From Gemmiger sp. An50 (GTDB taxonomy: Bacteria > Bacillota > Clostridia > Oscillospirales > Ruminococcaceae): 64,000 nt of DNA. The notes under the pieces were generated by a model. That model was not told where the DNA came from, did not search any database, and saw nothing but the letters and a program-made list of their open reading frames with translations. Position 1 is the first letter of the stretch; each line of letters starts with the position of its first letter. The stretch covers positions 43,839-107,838 of the forward strand of contig NZ_NFID01000015.1 in assembly GCF_002161595.1 (NCBI RefSeq), read 5' to 3'. Positions 33,270 through 42,987 of the stretch are shown here, piece by piece. Position numbers and translations under genes: made by a program.

Positions 33270-34231
33270 CGATCTTACTTGCGGTTCTGCTGGGCTTCTG
33301 CGTGGACCTGATTCTGGGTGACCCCCGTTGGATGCCCCACCCGGTGGTGTACATGGGTAAGGCCATCACCCGGCTGGAGCGGCTGCTGCGCCGCCTTCTG
33401 CCGGATACACCCCGCGCGCTGTTCTGGGGCGGTGTGGTGCTGGCGGCGGTGCTGCCGCTGGGCACCCTGGCTTTCAGTGCGGGTGTCATCTGGCTGGCGG
33501 GCCGAATCCATCCTACGCTGGGCTTTGCAGTGCAGGTGCTGTGGTGCTGGCAGGCGCTGGCGGTAAAGGACCTGCGGGTGGAGACCATGCATGTGTATGA
33601 ACCACTCTGTAAAGGCGATCTACTTGCCGCCCGGCAGGCGGTGAGCCGCGTGGTGGGACGGGACACCCAGTCCCTCACCAGCGAAGGCGTGACCAAGGCA
33701 GCGGTGGAAACCATTGCGGAAAACTTCTCGGACGGCGTCATGGCTCCCATGCTCTACCTGCTCATCGGCGGTGCGCCTTTGGGTTTGGCTTACAAGGCCA
33801 TCAACACCATGGACAGCATGGTGGGCTACAAAAACGACAAATACCTGTACTTCGGTCGGGCTGCCGCCCGGCTGGACGATGCGGCCGGATACATCCCCGC
33901 CCGTTTGTCCGCCCTTTTGTGGATCGCCGCAGCCTTTTTAACCGGCAACAACGCGGCGAATGCCTGGCGTATCTGGCGGCGGGACCGGCGCAAGCACGCC
34001 AGCCCCAACGCGGCCCAGCCGGAAGCCGCCTGTGCGGGTGCGCTGGGAGTCCAGCTGGCAGGCCCGGCCTGGTACTTCGGCAAGCTGCACGAAAAGCCCA
34101 CGCTGGGCGATGCGCTGCGCCCGGTGGAGCTGGAGGACATCCCTCGCACCAATCGGATGATGCTGGCCGCCAGCCTGCTGGGCCTGGCAGTGCTGGCAGC
34201 GGTGCGCTGGGCGGTATTGCTGGCTTTATAA
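33266..34231 (+). CDS. cbiB: adenosylcobinamide-phosphate synthase CbiB
   Basis: A 321-residue membrane protein that attaches the aminopropanol phosphate arm to adenosylcobyrate. The start block FCVDLILGDPRWMPHPV, the ETIAENFSDGVMAPMLY motif and the NTMDSMVGYKNDKY motif are all characteristic of CbiB. It is followed 21 bases later by cobD, which makes its aminopropanol phosphate substrate. Confidence 0.96.
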   Translation: MTILLAVLLGFCVDLILGDPRWMPHPVVYMGKAITRLERLLRRLLPDTPRALFWGGVVLAAVLPLGTLAFSAGVIWLAGRIHPTLGFAVQVLWCWQALAVKDLRVETMHVYEPLCKGDLLAARQAVSRVVGRDTQSLTSEGVTKAAVETIAENFSDGVMAPMLYLLIGGAPLGLAYKAINTMDSMVGYKNDKYLYFGRAAARLDDAAGYIPARLSALLWIAAAFLTGNNAANAWRIWRRDRRKHASPNAAQPEAACAGALGVQLAGPAWYFGKLHEKPTLGDALRPVELEDIPRTNRMMLAASLLGLAVLAAVRWAVLLAL

Positions 34232-34252
34232 GTAAAAGGAGAATCAACTGCA

Positions 34253-35323
34253 ATGCAGCAAAAATTGACCCATGGCGGCGACTGGGCGGGCTTTGAGGCC
34301 GAATACGGCCGCCCGCCGCTGGATTTTTCCGCCAATGTGAGCCCCTTGGGTGTGCCCTGGGCAGTGCGCCGGGCGGTGGCAAAAGCAGCCCGGCAGGCGG
34401 CTCGCTACCCGGACCCCCTTTGCCGAAAGCTCACCGAAGCGCTGGCCCGGCACGAGAGCGTGAAGCAGGAGCAAATCATGTGCGGCAACGGCGCAGCGGA
34501 CCTGATCTTCCGGGTGGTGCTGGCGAAGAAGCCCCGCACAGCCCTCGTCACCGCACCCACCTTTGCGGAATACGGCCAGGCGCTGGAAACAGTGGACTGC
34601 CGGGTGAAGCAGCACATGCTCACCGAGGAAAACGGCTTTGCCGTCACGCCTGCCATTCTGGAGGAAATCACTCCGGAGCTGGACATACTCTTTTTGTGTG
34701 AGCCAAACAACCCCACCGGGGCGCTCACTGAGCCGGACTTGCTGCGAAAGATTCTGGAGCGGTGCGCGGCCTGCGGCACCCTGCTGGTGGTGGACGAGTG
34801 CTTCAACGACTGGCTGGACGACCCCGCCGCCCACACCCTGAAAGGGGAGCTGGACCGCTTTCCCAACCTGCTGATTTTAAAGGCCTTCACCAAGCTGTAT
34901 GCCATGGCGGGTCTGCGGTTGGGGTACTGCCTGTGCGGGGACGAAGCCCTGCTGAAGGCGATGGCCCGCTGCGGCCAGCCCTGGGCGGTGTCCGGCCCGG
35001 CGCAGGAGGCGGGGCTTGCGGCTCTGGGTCAGCACAGGTATGTGGCCCGGCTGCGGGCGGTTATTCAAACGGAACGGCCCTGGTTGGCCGGACAGCTGGC
35101 CAATCTGGGTCTGCGGGTGCTGCCGGGCAGCGCCAATTATCTGCTTTTGTACAGTGAAAGAAAACTGGCCGCCCCGCTGCGGACGCTGGGCGTGCTGATT
35201 CGGGACTGCTCCAATTATCCCGGTCTTAGCAAGGGCTGGTACCGGGTGGCGGTGCGCACCCGGCGGGAAAACCGGCAGCTGATCGCTGCCCTCAGAAAGG
35301 TGTGTGGCTGCGAAAATGGCTAA
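34253..35323 (+). CDS. cobD: threonine-phosphate decarboxylase CobD
   Basis: A 356-residue PLP-dependent enzyme of the histidinol-phosphate aminotransferase fold that makes aminopropanol phosphate from threonine phosphate. The PLP lysine is K214 in LKAFTKLYAMAGLRLGY. Also present are SANVSPLG, EPNNPTG and VDECFNDW. It differs from HisC by this context and by the N-terminal HGGDWAGF block typical of CobD. It overlaps cbiP by 8 bases. Confidence 0.92.
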   Translation: MQQKLTHGGDWAGFEAEYGRPPLDFSANVSPLGVPWAVRRAVAKAARQAARYPDPLCRKLTEALARHESVKQEQIMCGNGAADLIFRVVLAKKPRTALVTAPTFAEYGQALETVDCRVKQHMLTEENGFAVTPAILEEITPELDILFLCEPNNPTGALTEPDLLRKILERCAACGTLLVVDECFNDWLDDPAAHTLKGELDRFPNLLILKAFTKLYAMAGLRLGYCLCGDEALLKAMARCGQPWAVSGPAQEAGLAALGQHRYVARLRAVIQTERPWLAGQLANLGLRVLPGSANYLLLYSERKLAAPLRTLGVLIRDCSNYPGLSKGWYRVAVRTRRENRQLIAALRKVCGCENG

Positions 35324-36812
35324 GGCAAAATGTATCATGATCCAGGGGACCATGAGCGGGGCGGGCAAGAGCCTGCTCTGCACCGCGCTGTGCCGCATTT
35401 TTGCGCAGGACGGCTGGCGGGTGGCCCCCTTCAAAAGCCAGAATATGGCGCTGAACAGCTGCATCACCGCCGACGGCCTGGAAATGGGACGCGCCCAGGC
35501 GGTGCAGGCGCAGGCGGCCGGGTGTGAGCCGGATGTGCGGATGAATCCCATCCTGCTCAAGCCCAGCAGCGACACCGGCAGCCAGGTGATCGTGAACGGC
35601 GAGGTCTGGGGCGACTACTCGGCAGCAGATTACTTCAAAAACAAAACCCGGCTGGTTCCCCATGTGCTGAAGGCTTACAACAGCCTGGCGGAGGAGAACG
35701 ACATTCTGGTCATCGAGGGTGCGGGCAGTCCGGCGGAGATCAACCTGCGGGAAAACGACATCGTGAACATGGGCCTGGCCGAGCTGGTGAATGCGCCGGT
35801 GCTGCTGGCGGGCGACATTGACCGGGGCGGCGTATTTGCCCAGCTGTACGGTACGGTGGCCCTGTTAAAAGAAGAGGAGCGCAGGCGGGTCAAAGGCCTG
35901 ATTATCAATAAGTTCCGGGGTGACGAAGCCATTCTGCGCCCCGGCCTTGACCAGTTGGAGGCACTCACCGGCCTGCCGGTGATGGGTGTGATTCCCTATA
36001 CCAGGGTGGACATCGACGATGAGGACAGTCTGGCTCCCCGGCTGAGCGCCCACGAGGCCCACCGGCCGGTGGATGTGGCAGTGATCCGGCTGCCCCACAT
36101 CTCCAATTTCACCGACTTTTCCCCGCTGGAAAGCCATCCTGCGCTGGGTGTGCGCTATGTGGAGCAGGCTGCCGGGCTGGGTGCGCCGGACCTGATCGTG
36201 CTTCCCGGCACCAAGAGCACCATGGCGGACCTTGCCTGGATGCGCCAGAACGGGCTGGAAGCAGCGGTACGCAAGCTGGCGGCGGCCGGTACCCCGGTGC
36301 TGGGGGTCTGCGGCGGCTATCAGATGCTGGGCCAGACCCTGCGGGACCCGGATGGTATAGAGCAGGCGGGCGAGATGCGGGGCATGGGCCTGTTGCCCTG
36401 CGAAACAGAATTTACCGCCAGTAAGGCCCGCACCCGCACAGCGGCCAAAGCACTGGCCGGTCCCTTAGCGGGGGCATCCATCCAGGGCTACGAGATCCAC
36501 ATGGGCCGCACAAAGCGGCTGGCAGGCCAGCCCCTGTGCCGGCTGGAAAACGGCCAGGAGGAGGGCGCGGTGCAGGGCAATGTGTTCGGCACCTATCTGC
36601 ATGGCCTATTCGACGAGGGCTCGCTCACTGAGGCTCTGGCTGCCTGGCTGCTGGCCCGTAAGGGCATTGCCCAGAAAAACTTCCGGCCGCAGAGTCACTG
36701 GGATTACCAGCAAAGCCAGTATGATCTGTTGGCGGATGCGGTGCGTGCCAGCCTGGACCTGGATGCAGTCTACCGGGTTATGGGTATGGAAAATCCCAAT
36801 CAAACCAAATAA
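35316..36812 (+). CDS. cbiP: cobyric acid synthase CbiP
   Basis: A 498-residue glutamine-dependent amidotransferase that amidates four corrin side chains. The synthetase domain starts MAKAKCIMIQGTMSGAGKS and contains PFKSQNMALNS. The glutaminase nucleophile is C332 in GVCGGYQMLGQ, and the matching histidine is in GYEIHMGRT. I start at the ATG at 35316, the family start; an upstream GTG at 35304 would add four residues. It is the last gene of the operon and a strong terminator follows. Confidence 0.95.
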   Translation: MAKAKCIMIQGTMSGAGKSLLCTALCRIFAQDGWRVAPFKSQNMALNSCITADGLEMGRAQAVQAQAAGCEPDVRMNPILLKPSSDTGSQVIVNGEVWGDYSAADYFKNKTRLVPHVLKAYNSLAEENDILVIEGAGSPAEINLRENDIVNMGLAELVNAPVLLAGDIDRGGVFAQLYGTVALLKEEERRRVKGLIINKFRGDEAILRPGLDQLEALTGLPVMGVIPYTRVDIDDEDSLAPRLSAHEAHRPVDVAVIRLPHISNFTDFSPLESHPALGVRYVEQAAGLGAPDLIVLPGTKSTMADLAWMRQNGLEAAVRKLAAAGTPVLGVCGGYQMLGQTLRDPDGIEQAGEMRGMGLLPCETEFTASKARTRTAAKALAGPLAGASIQGYEIHMGRTKRLAGQPLCRLENGQEEGAVQGNVFGTYLHGLFDEGSLTEALAAWLLARKGIAQKNFRPQSHWDYQQSQYDLLADAVRASLDLDAVYRVMGMENPNQTK

Positions 36813-36820
36813 CACAGAAC

Positions 36821-36875
36821 GCACAGAGCGCGCGGCATTGCCGAAACCGGCAAGCCGCGCGCTCTGTGCATTTTT
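36821..36875 (+). terminator. terminator of the cobalamin operon
   Basis: GCACAGAGCGCGCGGC and its complement form a 16-bp stem with a further TTGCCG/CGGCAA stem inside, followed by ATTTTTATAG. Confidence 0.93.
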
Positions 36876-36904
36876 ATAGGGAGAAAACAAGAATTTGGGA
36901 GTAA

Positions 36905-38983
36905 TCAAACGTAGAACAGCATGTCACTGTAGGTGGGCAGCGGCCAGACGGAACGGTCCACCAGCTGTTCCAGCCGGTCAGCCGGAGTGCGCACCGCGTC
37001 CATGGCGGGGATCAGCGTCTGGGCGCACCAGCTTGCGGCAACGGCGGCATCCTCGGCCACCGGGTCGGCCAGACGATCCTCCAGCTGATCGGCAGCCTGC
37101 ATCAGCTGACCGGTGAGGGAGGAAATATGGCGGGCCAGCGTTTCCTCCTGGGGAACCTCAATGCCCAGCTGCTTTTTGGTGCTCACGCCCTGAGCCAGGC
37201 CGGTGGCGTAGGTAACGCAGGCGGGCGAGATGCGGCAGCGCACCAGATCCAGCAGGGTCAGCGCCTCAATGCGGATGGCCTTGGCGTATTCATCCAGCAG
37301 GATGTCCTGGCGGGACTGAATCTCATCCCGGGTGTAAACACCGTGCCGGGCAAACAGCTCCACGTTCTTCTGGTCGGTGTAGTGAACCAGCGCCTCGGGC
37401 GTGGTGCGGAAGTTGGAAAGACCACGGCGTGCGGCCTTGACCTCCCAGTCGTGACTGTAGCCATTGCCGTTGAACAGGATGCGCTGGTGAGCGGTGAGCT
37501 CGCCGCGGATCAGCTCCAGCAGGGCACGGGGCAGATCGTCGGCCTGCTCCAGCACGTCGGCAAACTGCCGCAGCGATTCTGCCACAGCGGTGTTCAGCAT
37601 CACGTTGGTGCAGGCGATGTTGAAGGAGGAACCGGGCATACGGAACTCGAACTTGTTGCCGGTGAAAGCGAAGGGGCTGGTGCGGTTGCGGTCCGAGGTA
37701 TCCTTGGGCAGGTTGGGCAGCACCACAGCGCCGGTGTCCAGTACGGTGGGAGCATTGGGCTGGCAGGGCTTGCCCGCCACCAGGCAGTCGATCACGGCCT
37801 GAAGCTCGTCGCCCACATACATGGAAACGATGGCCGGAGGCGCTTCGTTGGCGCCCAGACGGTGGTCGTTGCCAGCGCTGGCAACGCTGATGCGCAGCAG
37901 GTCCTGATAATCGTCCACCGCTTTGATTACGGCGGTCAGGAACAGCAGGAACTGGGTGTTCTCGGCGGGCGTGGTGCCGGGGTCCAGCAGATTTTCGCCC
38001 CCGTCGGTGGAAAGCGACCAGTTGTTGTGCTTGCCGCTTCCGTTCACGCCCTCAAAAGGCTTTTCGTGCAGCAGGCAGGCAAAGCCGTGCCGGTCGGCCA
38101 CTTTCTTCATCACCTCCATGGTCAGCTGGTTGGCGTCGGTGGAGATGTTGGCGGTGGCGAAGATGGGAGCCATCTCATGCTGGCAGGGGGCCACCTCGTT
38201 GTGTTCGGTCTTGGCCAGGATGCCCAGCTTCCACAGCTCCTCGTCCAGGTCAGCCATGAAGGCCTTGACCCGGGGCCGCAGGGAACCGAAGTAGTGATCC
38301 TCCAGCTCCTGGCCTTTGGGAGCGGGAGCGCCAACCAGGGTGCGGCCGGTCAGAATCAGATCCGGGCGGCGGGCGTAGTCCTCCTTGTTGATCAGGAAGT
38401 ACTCCTGTTCGGGCCCGATGGTGGTGTTCACCCGCTGTACATTTTTACCGAACAGAGCCAGCACACGGACCGCCTGCTTGCTGATGGCGTCCATGCTGCG
38501 CAGCAGGGGAGTCTTCTTGTCCAGCACCTGGCCGTTGTAGCTGCAGAAGGCAGTGGGGATGCACAGGGTGTCATCCTTGATAAAGGCGTAGCTGGTGGGG
38601 TCCCAGGCAGTGTAGCCGCGGGCCTCAAAGGTGGCGCGCAGGCCGCCGGAGGGGAAGCTGGAGGCATCCGGCTCGCCTTTGACCAGCTCTTTGCCGGAGA
38701 AGTCCATGATGACGCTGCCGTCACCGCAGGGATTGATGAAGCTGTCGTGCTTTTCGGCGGTGATGCCGGTCATGGGCTGGAACCAGTGAGTGAAATGAGT
38801 CGCGCCCTTGCTTACGGCCCAGTCCTTCATGCAGGCAGCCACCACATCGGCCACGCTGGGGTCCAGGGGAGCGCCCCGCTGGATGGTATTTTTCAAAGAA
38901 CGGTAAACTTCCTTGGGCAGGCGGGCCTTCATAACCTTGTCATTGAATACCATACTGCCAAACAATTCCGGTACATGATTCAT
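36905..38983 (-). CDS. glnN: glutamine synthetase type III
   Basis: A 692-residue GSIII that makes glutamine from glutamate, ammonia and ATP. Type III features are clear: the N-terminal [16 protein letters not shown], the THWFQPMTG block, [10 protein letters not shown] for metal binding, [14 protein letters not shown], and [12 protein letters not shown]. No adenylylation loop of the GSI kind is present. AAGGAG lies nine bases before the ATG. It is the last gene of the wbpG-hisF-hisH-asnA-glnN run. A second synthetase (glnA, type I) lies at the upstream end of the same block. Confidence 0.96.
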   Translation of the reverse strand: MNHVPELFGSMVFNDKVMKARLPKEVYRSLKNTIQRGAPLDPSVADVVAACMKDWAVSKGATHFTHWFQPMTGITAEKHDSFINPCGDGSVIMDFSGKELVKGEPDASSFPSGGLRATFEARGYTAWDPTSYAFIKDDTLCIPTAFCSYNGQVLDKKTPLLRSMDAISKQAVRVLALFGKNVQRVNTTIGPEQEYFLINKEDYARRPDLILTGRTLVGAPAPKGQELEDHYFGSLRPRVKAFMADLDEELWKLGILAKTEHNEVAPCQHEMAPIFATANISTDANQLTMEVMKKVADRHGFACLLHEKPFEGVNGSGKHNNWSLSTDGGENLLDPGTTPAENTQFLLFLTAVIKAVDDYQDLLRISVASAGNDHRLGANEAPPAIVSMYVGDELQAVIDCLVAGKPCQPNAPTVLDTGAVVLPNLPKDTSDRNRTSPFAFTGNKFEFRMPGSSFNIACTNVMLNTAVAESLRQFADVLEQADDLPRALLELIRGELTAHQRILFNGNGYSHDWEVKAARRGLSNFRTTPEALVHYTDQKNVELFARHGVYTRDEIQSRQDILLDEYAKAIRIEALTLLDLVRCRISPACVTYATGLAQGVSTKKQLGIEVPQEETLARHISSLTGQLMQAADQLEDRLADPVAEDAAVAASWCAQTLIPAMDAVRTPADRLEQLVDRSVWPLPTYSDMLFYV

Positions 38984-39031
38984 ATGTCACAGCTCCTTTT
39001 CATACTTCAAAGCAAAAATGTGCGGATGCGT

Positions 39032-40033
39032 TCACAGCAGGGGGATACCAGCGGCCTCGCACTGCTCCCGAATGGCTTTGGGCCACAGGCTGGCCTGTAC
39101 CTCACCGATGTGAGCCTTGCCCAGCAGCAGCATGCACAGGCGGCTCTGGCCAATGCCGCCGCCCATGGTCAGGGGCAGGGTGCCGTCCAGTACAGCCTTG
39201 TGGAAGGGCAGCTCCAGCCGATGGGGGCAGCCAGCCGCCTTGCATTGACGTTCCATGGCTTCGGCGTCCACCCGGATACCCATACTGGAAACCTCCAGCG
39301 CACAGCCCAGAACGTCGTCCCAGAACAGCAGATCACCGTTCAGGCTCCAGTCGTCGTAGTCGGGGGCGCGGCCGTCGTGGGGCTTGCCGCTGGCCAGAGG
39401 TGCGCCGATCTGCATGATAAAGGCGGTGGGGTGCTGCTCCAGATAGGCGTTCTCCCGCTGGCGGGGCGTCAGGTCGGGCCACAGGTCCTCCAGCTGCTGG
39501 GTGGTCACGAAGCTCACGTGTTCGGAGAGGGTTACACACAGCTGGGGATATGCCTTCTTGACCTCCTCCAGCGTGGCACAGATGGCGCTTACGATGGACC
39601 GCACGGTATCCTTCAGGTATTCCTCGGTGCGGGTTTCACGGGTGATGACCTTTTCCCAGTCCCACTGATCCACATACACCGAGTGCAGCTCGTCCAGCTC
39701 CTCGTCCCGGCGGATGGCGTTCATGTCCGCGTACAGGCCGGTGTCCGGTGCGAAACCGAAGCGGCCCAGTGCCTGGCGCTTCCACTTGGCCAGGCTGTGC
39801 ACCACCTGCGCGCCTTTTGCCAGTTCGGGAATGGCGGGAATGTCAAAGGAGACCGGACGTTCCACGCCGTTCAAATCGTCGTTCAGTCCGGTGGTGGGGT
39901 CCACGAACAGGGGAGCGGTGGCCCGGGTCAGCCGCAGCTGGCGAGTCAGGTGTGCGGGGAAGCACTGCTTGATCATGCCAATGGCACTCTGGGTCTCGTA
40001 AAGGCTCAGTGCAGGTCGGTAGGTCTGTTTCAT
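39032..40033 (-). CDS. asnA: aspartate-ammonia ligase AsnA
   Basis: A 333-residue ammonia-dependent asparagine synthetase, related to class II aminoacyl-tRNA synthetases. The family blocks LRLTRATAPLFVDPTTGLND, HSLAKWKRQALGRF, YVDQWDWEKVI and TMGGGIGQSRLCMLLL are present. It uses free ammonia rather than glutamine. GGAGG lies before the ATG. It sits between hisH and glnN with short gaps and is probably co-transcribed with them, linking ammonia capture into asparagine and glutamine. Confidence 0.96.
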   Translation of the reverse strand: MKQTYRPALSLYETQSAIGMIKQCFPAHLTRQLRLTRATAPLFVDPTTGLNDDLNGVERPVSFDIPAIPELAKGAQVVHSLAKWKRQALGRFGFAPDTGLYADMNAIRRDEELDELHSVYVDQWDWEKVITRETRTEEYLKDTVRSIVSAICATLEEVKKAYPQLCVTLSEHVSFVTTQQLEDLWPDLTPRQRENAYLEQHPTAFIMQIGAPLASGKPHDGRAPDYDDWSLNGDLLFWDDVLGCALEVSSMGIRVDAEAMERQCKAAGCPHRLELPFHKAVLDGTLPLTMGGGIGQSRLCMLLLGKAHIGEVQASLWPKAIREQCEAAGIPLL

Positions 40034-40066
40034 AATAAATTCCCTCCTTAAAAGTTACCCTCTATA

Positions 40067-40720
40067 TCACGCCGGGCAGCTGCCCAGGAACGTGCGCAGA
40101 ATGGCGAGTCCCACCTCGCCGCTTTTTTCCGGGTGAAATTGTACCCCGGTAATATTGCCGCGCTGGACGGCAGCGCAGATGCGGTGCCCTCCATACAGCG
40201 TATCCGCCAGCCGGTCAGCCTGGCGTGCAGGCATTGCACGGTAGCCGTGCACGAAGTACACCTGGCTTTTGGTCGGAATGGCTTCCAGTGTGCTGCCGGA
40301 AAATCCTTCCCGCTGCTGGGCGGGATACAATGGCGCCCAGCCAATGTGCGGCACCCGCAGCGGCTGGCCCTGGGTGGTATGGCCGGGAATGGCCTCCACG
40401 GTGCCCGGCAAAAGACCGAGGCCGGGAGTGATCCCTCCCTCGCTGCTGGAATCGAACAGAAACTGCATTCCCAGGCAGATGCCCAGCAGAGGAACACCCT
40501 GCCTTGCCCTGGTGCAGACCGCCCGGGCAAGGCCGCTTTCCCGCAGCAGGTTCATGCCGTCTGCAAAGGCGCCCACACCGGGCAGCACCAGCGCACCGGC
40601 CGCGGCCACCTGCTCAGAGGTGGAGGCGTATTCCACTATCGCACCGCAGTATTCCAGGGCCCGCTGCACGCTCAAAAGATTGCTGCGCCCGTAATCCACA
40701 ATGGTTACTGTTGGATGCAT
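40067..40720 (-). CDS. hisH: HisH-type glutaminase subunit of an amidotransferase trio
   Basis: A 217-residue triad glutaminase: nucleophile C82 in [11 protein letters not shown], with H196 and E198 in VQFHPEKSGEVG. It would release ammonia from glutamine for the neighbouring HisF-like barrel. No other histidine genes are nearby, and next to hisF is a WbpG/PseA-type gene. It therefore most likely belongs to the HisH2-HisF2-WbpG type complex rather than to histidine synthesis. The open frame extends to 40900, but GGAGGTG before the ATG at 40720 and the family start support that codon. It overlaps hisF by 16 bases. Confidence 0.9.
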   Translation of the reverse strand: MHPTVTIVDYGRSNLLSVQRALEYCGAIVEYASTSEQVAAAGALVLPGVGAFADGMNLLRESGLARAVCTRARQGVPLLGICLGMQFLFDSSSEGGITPGLGLLPGTVEAIPGHTTQGQPLRVPHIGWAPLYPAQQREGFSGSTLEAIPTKSQVYFVHGYRAMPARQADRLADTLYGGHRICAAVQRGNITGVQFHPEKSGEVGLAILRTFLGSCPA

Positions 40721-41487
40721 GGTCTCACCTCCACACCGTTTTCCGCCAGCTCCTTTTTCAGCTGGGGGATTGTGGCTTGTTTGTAATGCAGTAGGCTGCC
40801 CATTGCCACGGCGCCTGCGCCCAGGCGGGCGGCCTGCATCAGGTCGCCGGAATTGCTTGCGCCGCCTGCCGCGATCACCGGGATGGTCACCTCGCTGCAC
40901 ACCGCTTGGATCAGCTCCTGGTCCAGGCCGCGGCGTACGCCTTCCCGGTCCACACCGGTGAGAAGAATTTCACCTGCGCCCAACTGCTGGGCCTCACGGG
41001 CCCATCCCAGAACATCCCGCCCGGAGTGCTCCCGGCCGTTGTCGTAATAGGCTTCCCAACCGGCGGCGGGGTTCAGCGGGTCCCGGCGCTTGGCCTGGAT
41101 GCTCAGCACCATGCACTGGCTTCCGAAGGCACGGGCCACCTCGCTGATCAGCTGGGGGCGGAGCAGGGCGGCGGTATTGATGGCCGCCTTGTCCGCGCCG
41201 GCCTTCAGTACGGTGCCCACATCCTCCACGCTGCGCAGGCCTCCGCCGGCGGTGATGGGGATGAACACGTCCCGGGTGACCCGCTCCAAAATGCCGCTCA
41301 GGTTGTTGCGGCCGTACAGGCTGGCCACCGTGTCCAGATAAAACAGCTCGTCGATGCCCTGCCGGTAATAGTCCAGCGCAAAGTCGTGGGGGTCGCCCAG
41401 CTTGCGCAGGCCCTCATACTGGATGCCCTTCACCAGATACCGGTCTTTTACGTCCAGCCGGGCAATGAGCCGCAGCGCCGCGCTCAT
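40705..41487 (-). CDS. hisF: HisF-like barrel of an amidotransferase trio
   Basis: A 260-residue HisF-type TIM barrel. The first catalytic aspartate is kept (D12 in ARLDVKDRYLVKG), as is the phosphate-binding GGGLRSVED. The second, the acid/base corresponding to D130 of HisF in AIDAKR, is replaced by glutamine (SIQAKRR). That argues against imidazole-glycerol-phosphate formation and for a role as ammonia conduit between HisH and the WbpG-like synthetase. The ATG at 41487 overlaps the wbpG stop (ATGA). Confidence 0.88.
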   Translation of the reverse strand: MSAALRLIARLDVKDRYLVKGIQYEGLRKLGDPHDFALDYYRQGIDELFYLDTVASLYGRNNLSGILERVTRDVFIPITAGGGLRSVEDVGTVLKAGADKAAINTAALLRPQLISEVARAFGSQCMVLSIQAKRRDPLNPAAGWEAYYDNGREHSGRDVLGWAREAQQLGAGEILLTGVDREGVRRGLDQELIQAVCSEVTIPVIAAGGASNSGDLMQAARLGAGAVAMGSLLHYKQATIPQLKKELAENGVEVRPCIQQ

Positions 41488-42851
41488 TTGGCACCGCCTT
41501 TTTCCGGTGCGCCGAAGCCGCACAGGCTCGGCCCCTCAAAGGGCGTATGCCGCAGGCTCCAGACGCCGTTCTCGTACTGCCACAGATGGGGCGAGCGGAA
41601 CCGGTCTGCCAGATGCATGAAATAATCCAGATCCATTGTGGGCTGCTCGAAGCAGTCGGCCGCTTTGCCAAAGTGCTCCTTGTCGATGGAGATGTAACGG
41701 AAGAATTCGTCGGCAAACCGGCTGGGGAATTCGCCGTCATACTTCTTGCACAGCAGCACCGCCTCGTCCCGGTCGATCTCGCCGTTGCGGATTTCCTGCG
41801 CCGCGTCGTAGGTGCAGCGGCCGATGCCGTATTTGATGTAGGTGGTGTAGTAGAAGAAGTCATCCACCTTGTCGTCGATGGAATTGTATTTGGAGTAGGT
41901 ACCGGCGGTGCGTTCCGGGCTGGGCATGAATCCGCCATGCTCCACGCTGTAGTAGTATGCACCCTGCGGATGCCATTTTTCGTAGTAGCCCATGTAGTGC
42001 ACCTGGATGTGGTTCTTCTCCAGGTCACTGGTCTCGCAGGGCAGATAGATGGCCAGGTCCGCCTTGTCCACACCAAAGTCCTCCTCCAGCTGGCGCAGCG
42101 AAACGCCGCCCAGATAGATGTGATCAAAGTCATTGGTGGCAAAGAAGTGTTCGTCCCGCAGCGCGCTGTCGTTGTCCGCGATGGGGTTGCCAAACTCGGC
42201 TTCATTCTCACCGTAGAACACCAGGGGGATGCCGAACTTCGCGGCCATCTTGGGTGCCAGCTGCTTCTGGCCCAGAATGAAGGGCTGGAAGGGATGAAAC
42301 AGGTTTTCGGTGGCCAGGCGGGTGAGCAGCCGGTGGGTCAGGCCGTTGGGGGTGCACAGGTAGTTGTCGAATCCGGCGTGAATCCAGGCTTCGAAGTTTT
42401 TCCAGCCCCAGTCGGTGTAGATGTGGGGCGCCCAGGTTACGGTGAGCGGATGCATGCCGTACTTGTACTTCAAAAGGTGGGCGGCGTAAAAGCTGTCCTT
42501 GCCGCCGCTGCCCGGCACCAGGCAGTCGTAGCTGCCGTCGGTCTTGCGGTATTGGTCGCACAGCTCCCGCAGCTGGCGTTCCCGGTCGGCCCAGTCGATC
42601 TTGCCTTCCTTATTGTGGCAGGCATGGCAGGCGTCGCATACGCCGTCCTCCTGAATGACTATGGTCTTCTTTTTGGAATGAATGGTGTGCTCGAACTCGT
42701 AGCAGCTGTTGGGCTTCTGGTTGCTCATTACGCACTCGCGACAGAACTGCACGTTTTTTGGCAGCCCATAAAAGGCCTTGCGCTGCTCCGGTGCAAGATC
42801 GGGTGCGTAATCCTCGTAATGAATTGGCAGATGCCGGGGAAGTTTTTGCAT
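41484..42851 (-). CDS. WbpG/PseA-type N-acetyl sugar amidotransferase
   Basis: A 455-residue ATP-dependent amidotransferase of the WbpG/PseA family. The N-terminal half has a zinc-type cysteine set (CRECV near residue 37 and CDACHACHN near 72), followed by the PP-loop PGSGGKDSFYAAHLLK. In Pseudomonas, WbpG with HisH2 and HisF2 converts an acetamido group of a sugar nucleotide into an acetamidino group. Here the same trio stands with nitrogen genes and no glycan genes are near, so the substrate is open. GAGGG precedes the ATG by 7 bases. A leader hairpin/terminator separates it from the ANTAR gene. Confidence 0.9.
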   Translation of the reverse strand: MQKLPRHLPIHYEDYAPDLAPEQRKAFYGLPKNVQFCRECVMSNQKPNSCYEFEHTIHSKKKTIVIQEDGVCDACHACHNKEGKIDWADRERQLRELCDQYRKTDGSYDCLVPGSGGKDSFYAAHLLKYKYGMHPLTVTWAPHIYTDWGWKNFEAWIHAGFDNYLCTPNGLTHRLLTRLATENLFHPFQPFILGQKQLAPKMAAKFGIPLVFYGENEAEFGNPIADNDSALRDEHFFATNDFDHIYLGGVSLRQLEEDFGVDKADLAIYLPCETSDLEKNHIQVHYMGYYEKWHPQGAYYYSVEHGGFMPSPERTAGTYSKYNSIDDKVDDFFYYTTYIKYGIGRCTYDAAQEIRNGEIDRDEAVLLCKKYDGEFPSRFADEFFRYISIDKEHFGKAADCFEQPTMDLDYFMHLADRFRSPHLWQYENGVWSLRHTPFEGPSLCGFGAPEKGGAK

Positions 42852-42881
42852 AAAATGTCCCTCGCTTTGTATGGTTTAAAA

Positions 42882-42947
42882 GCAAAGGCGCCTGCACAAA
42901 GCCCGGGGAGAAACCTCCTCAAGCATTCATGCAGGCGCCTTTGCCTG
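42882..42947 (-). promoter_or_regulatory. AAAGGC-hexaloop leader and terminator before wbpG-like operon
   Basis: On the minus strand CAGGC-AAAGGC-GCCTG (42947-42932) forms a hairpin with a six-base loop. The same segment pairs instead in a 15-bp terminator stem, GCAAAGGCGCCTGCA (42944-42930) with its exact complement (42896-42882), followed by TTTTAAAC. The two structures exclude each other. Confidence 0.75.
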
Positions 42948-42987
42948 TTTGGCGTATTTATTATCAATCCTGAAACGGAAAAAGCAG

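Noticed and set aside
37127..40051. 974-residue open frame on the plus strand
   Set aside because: It is the antisense of glnN and asnA, both with complete family motifs. Its protein is a Gly/Val/Gln-rich mix with no domain pattern.
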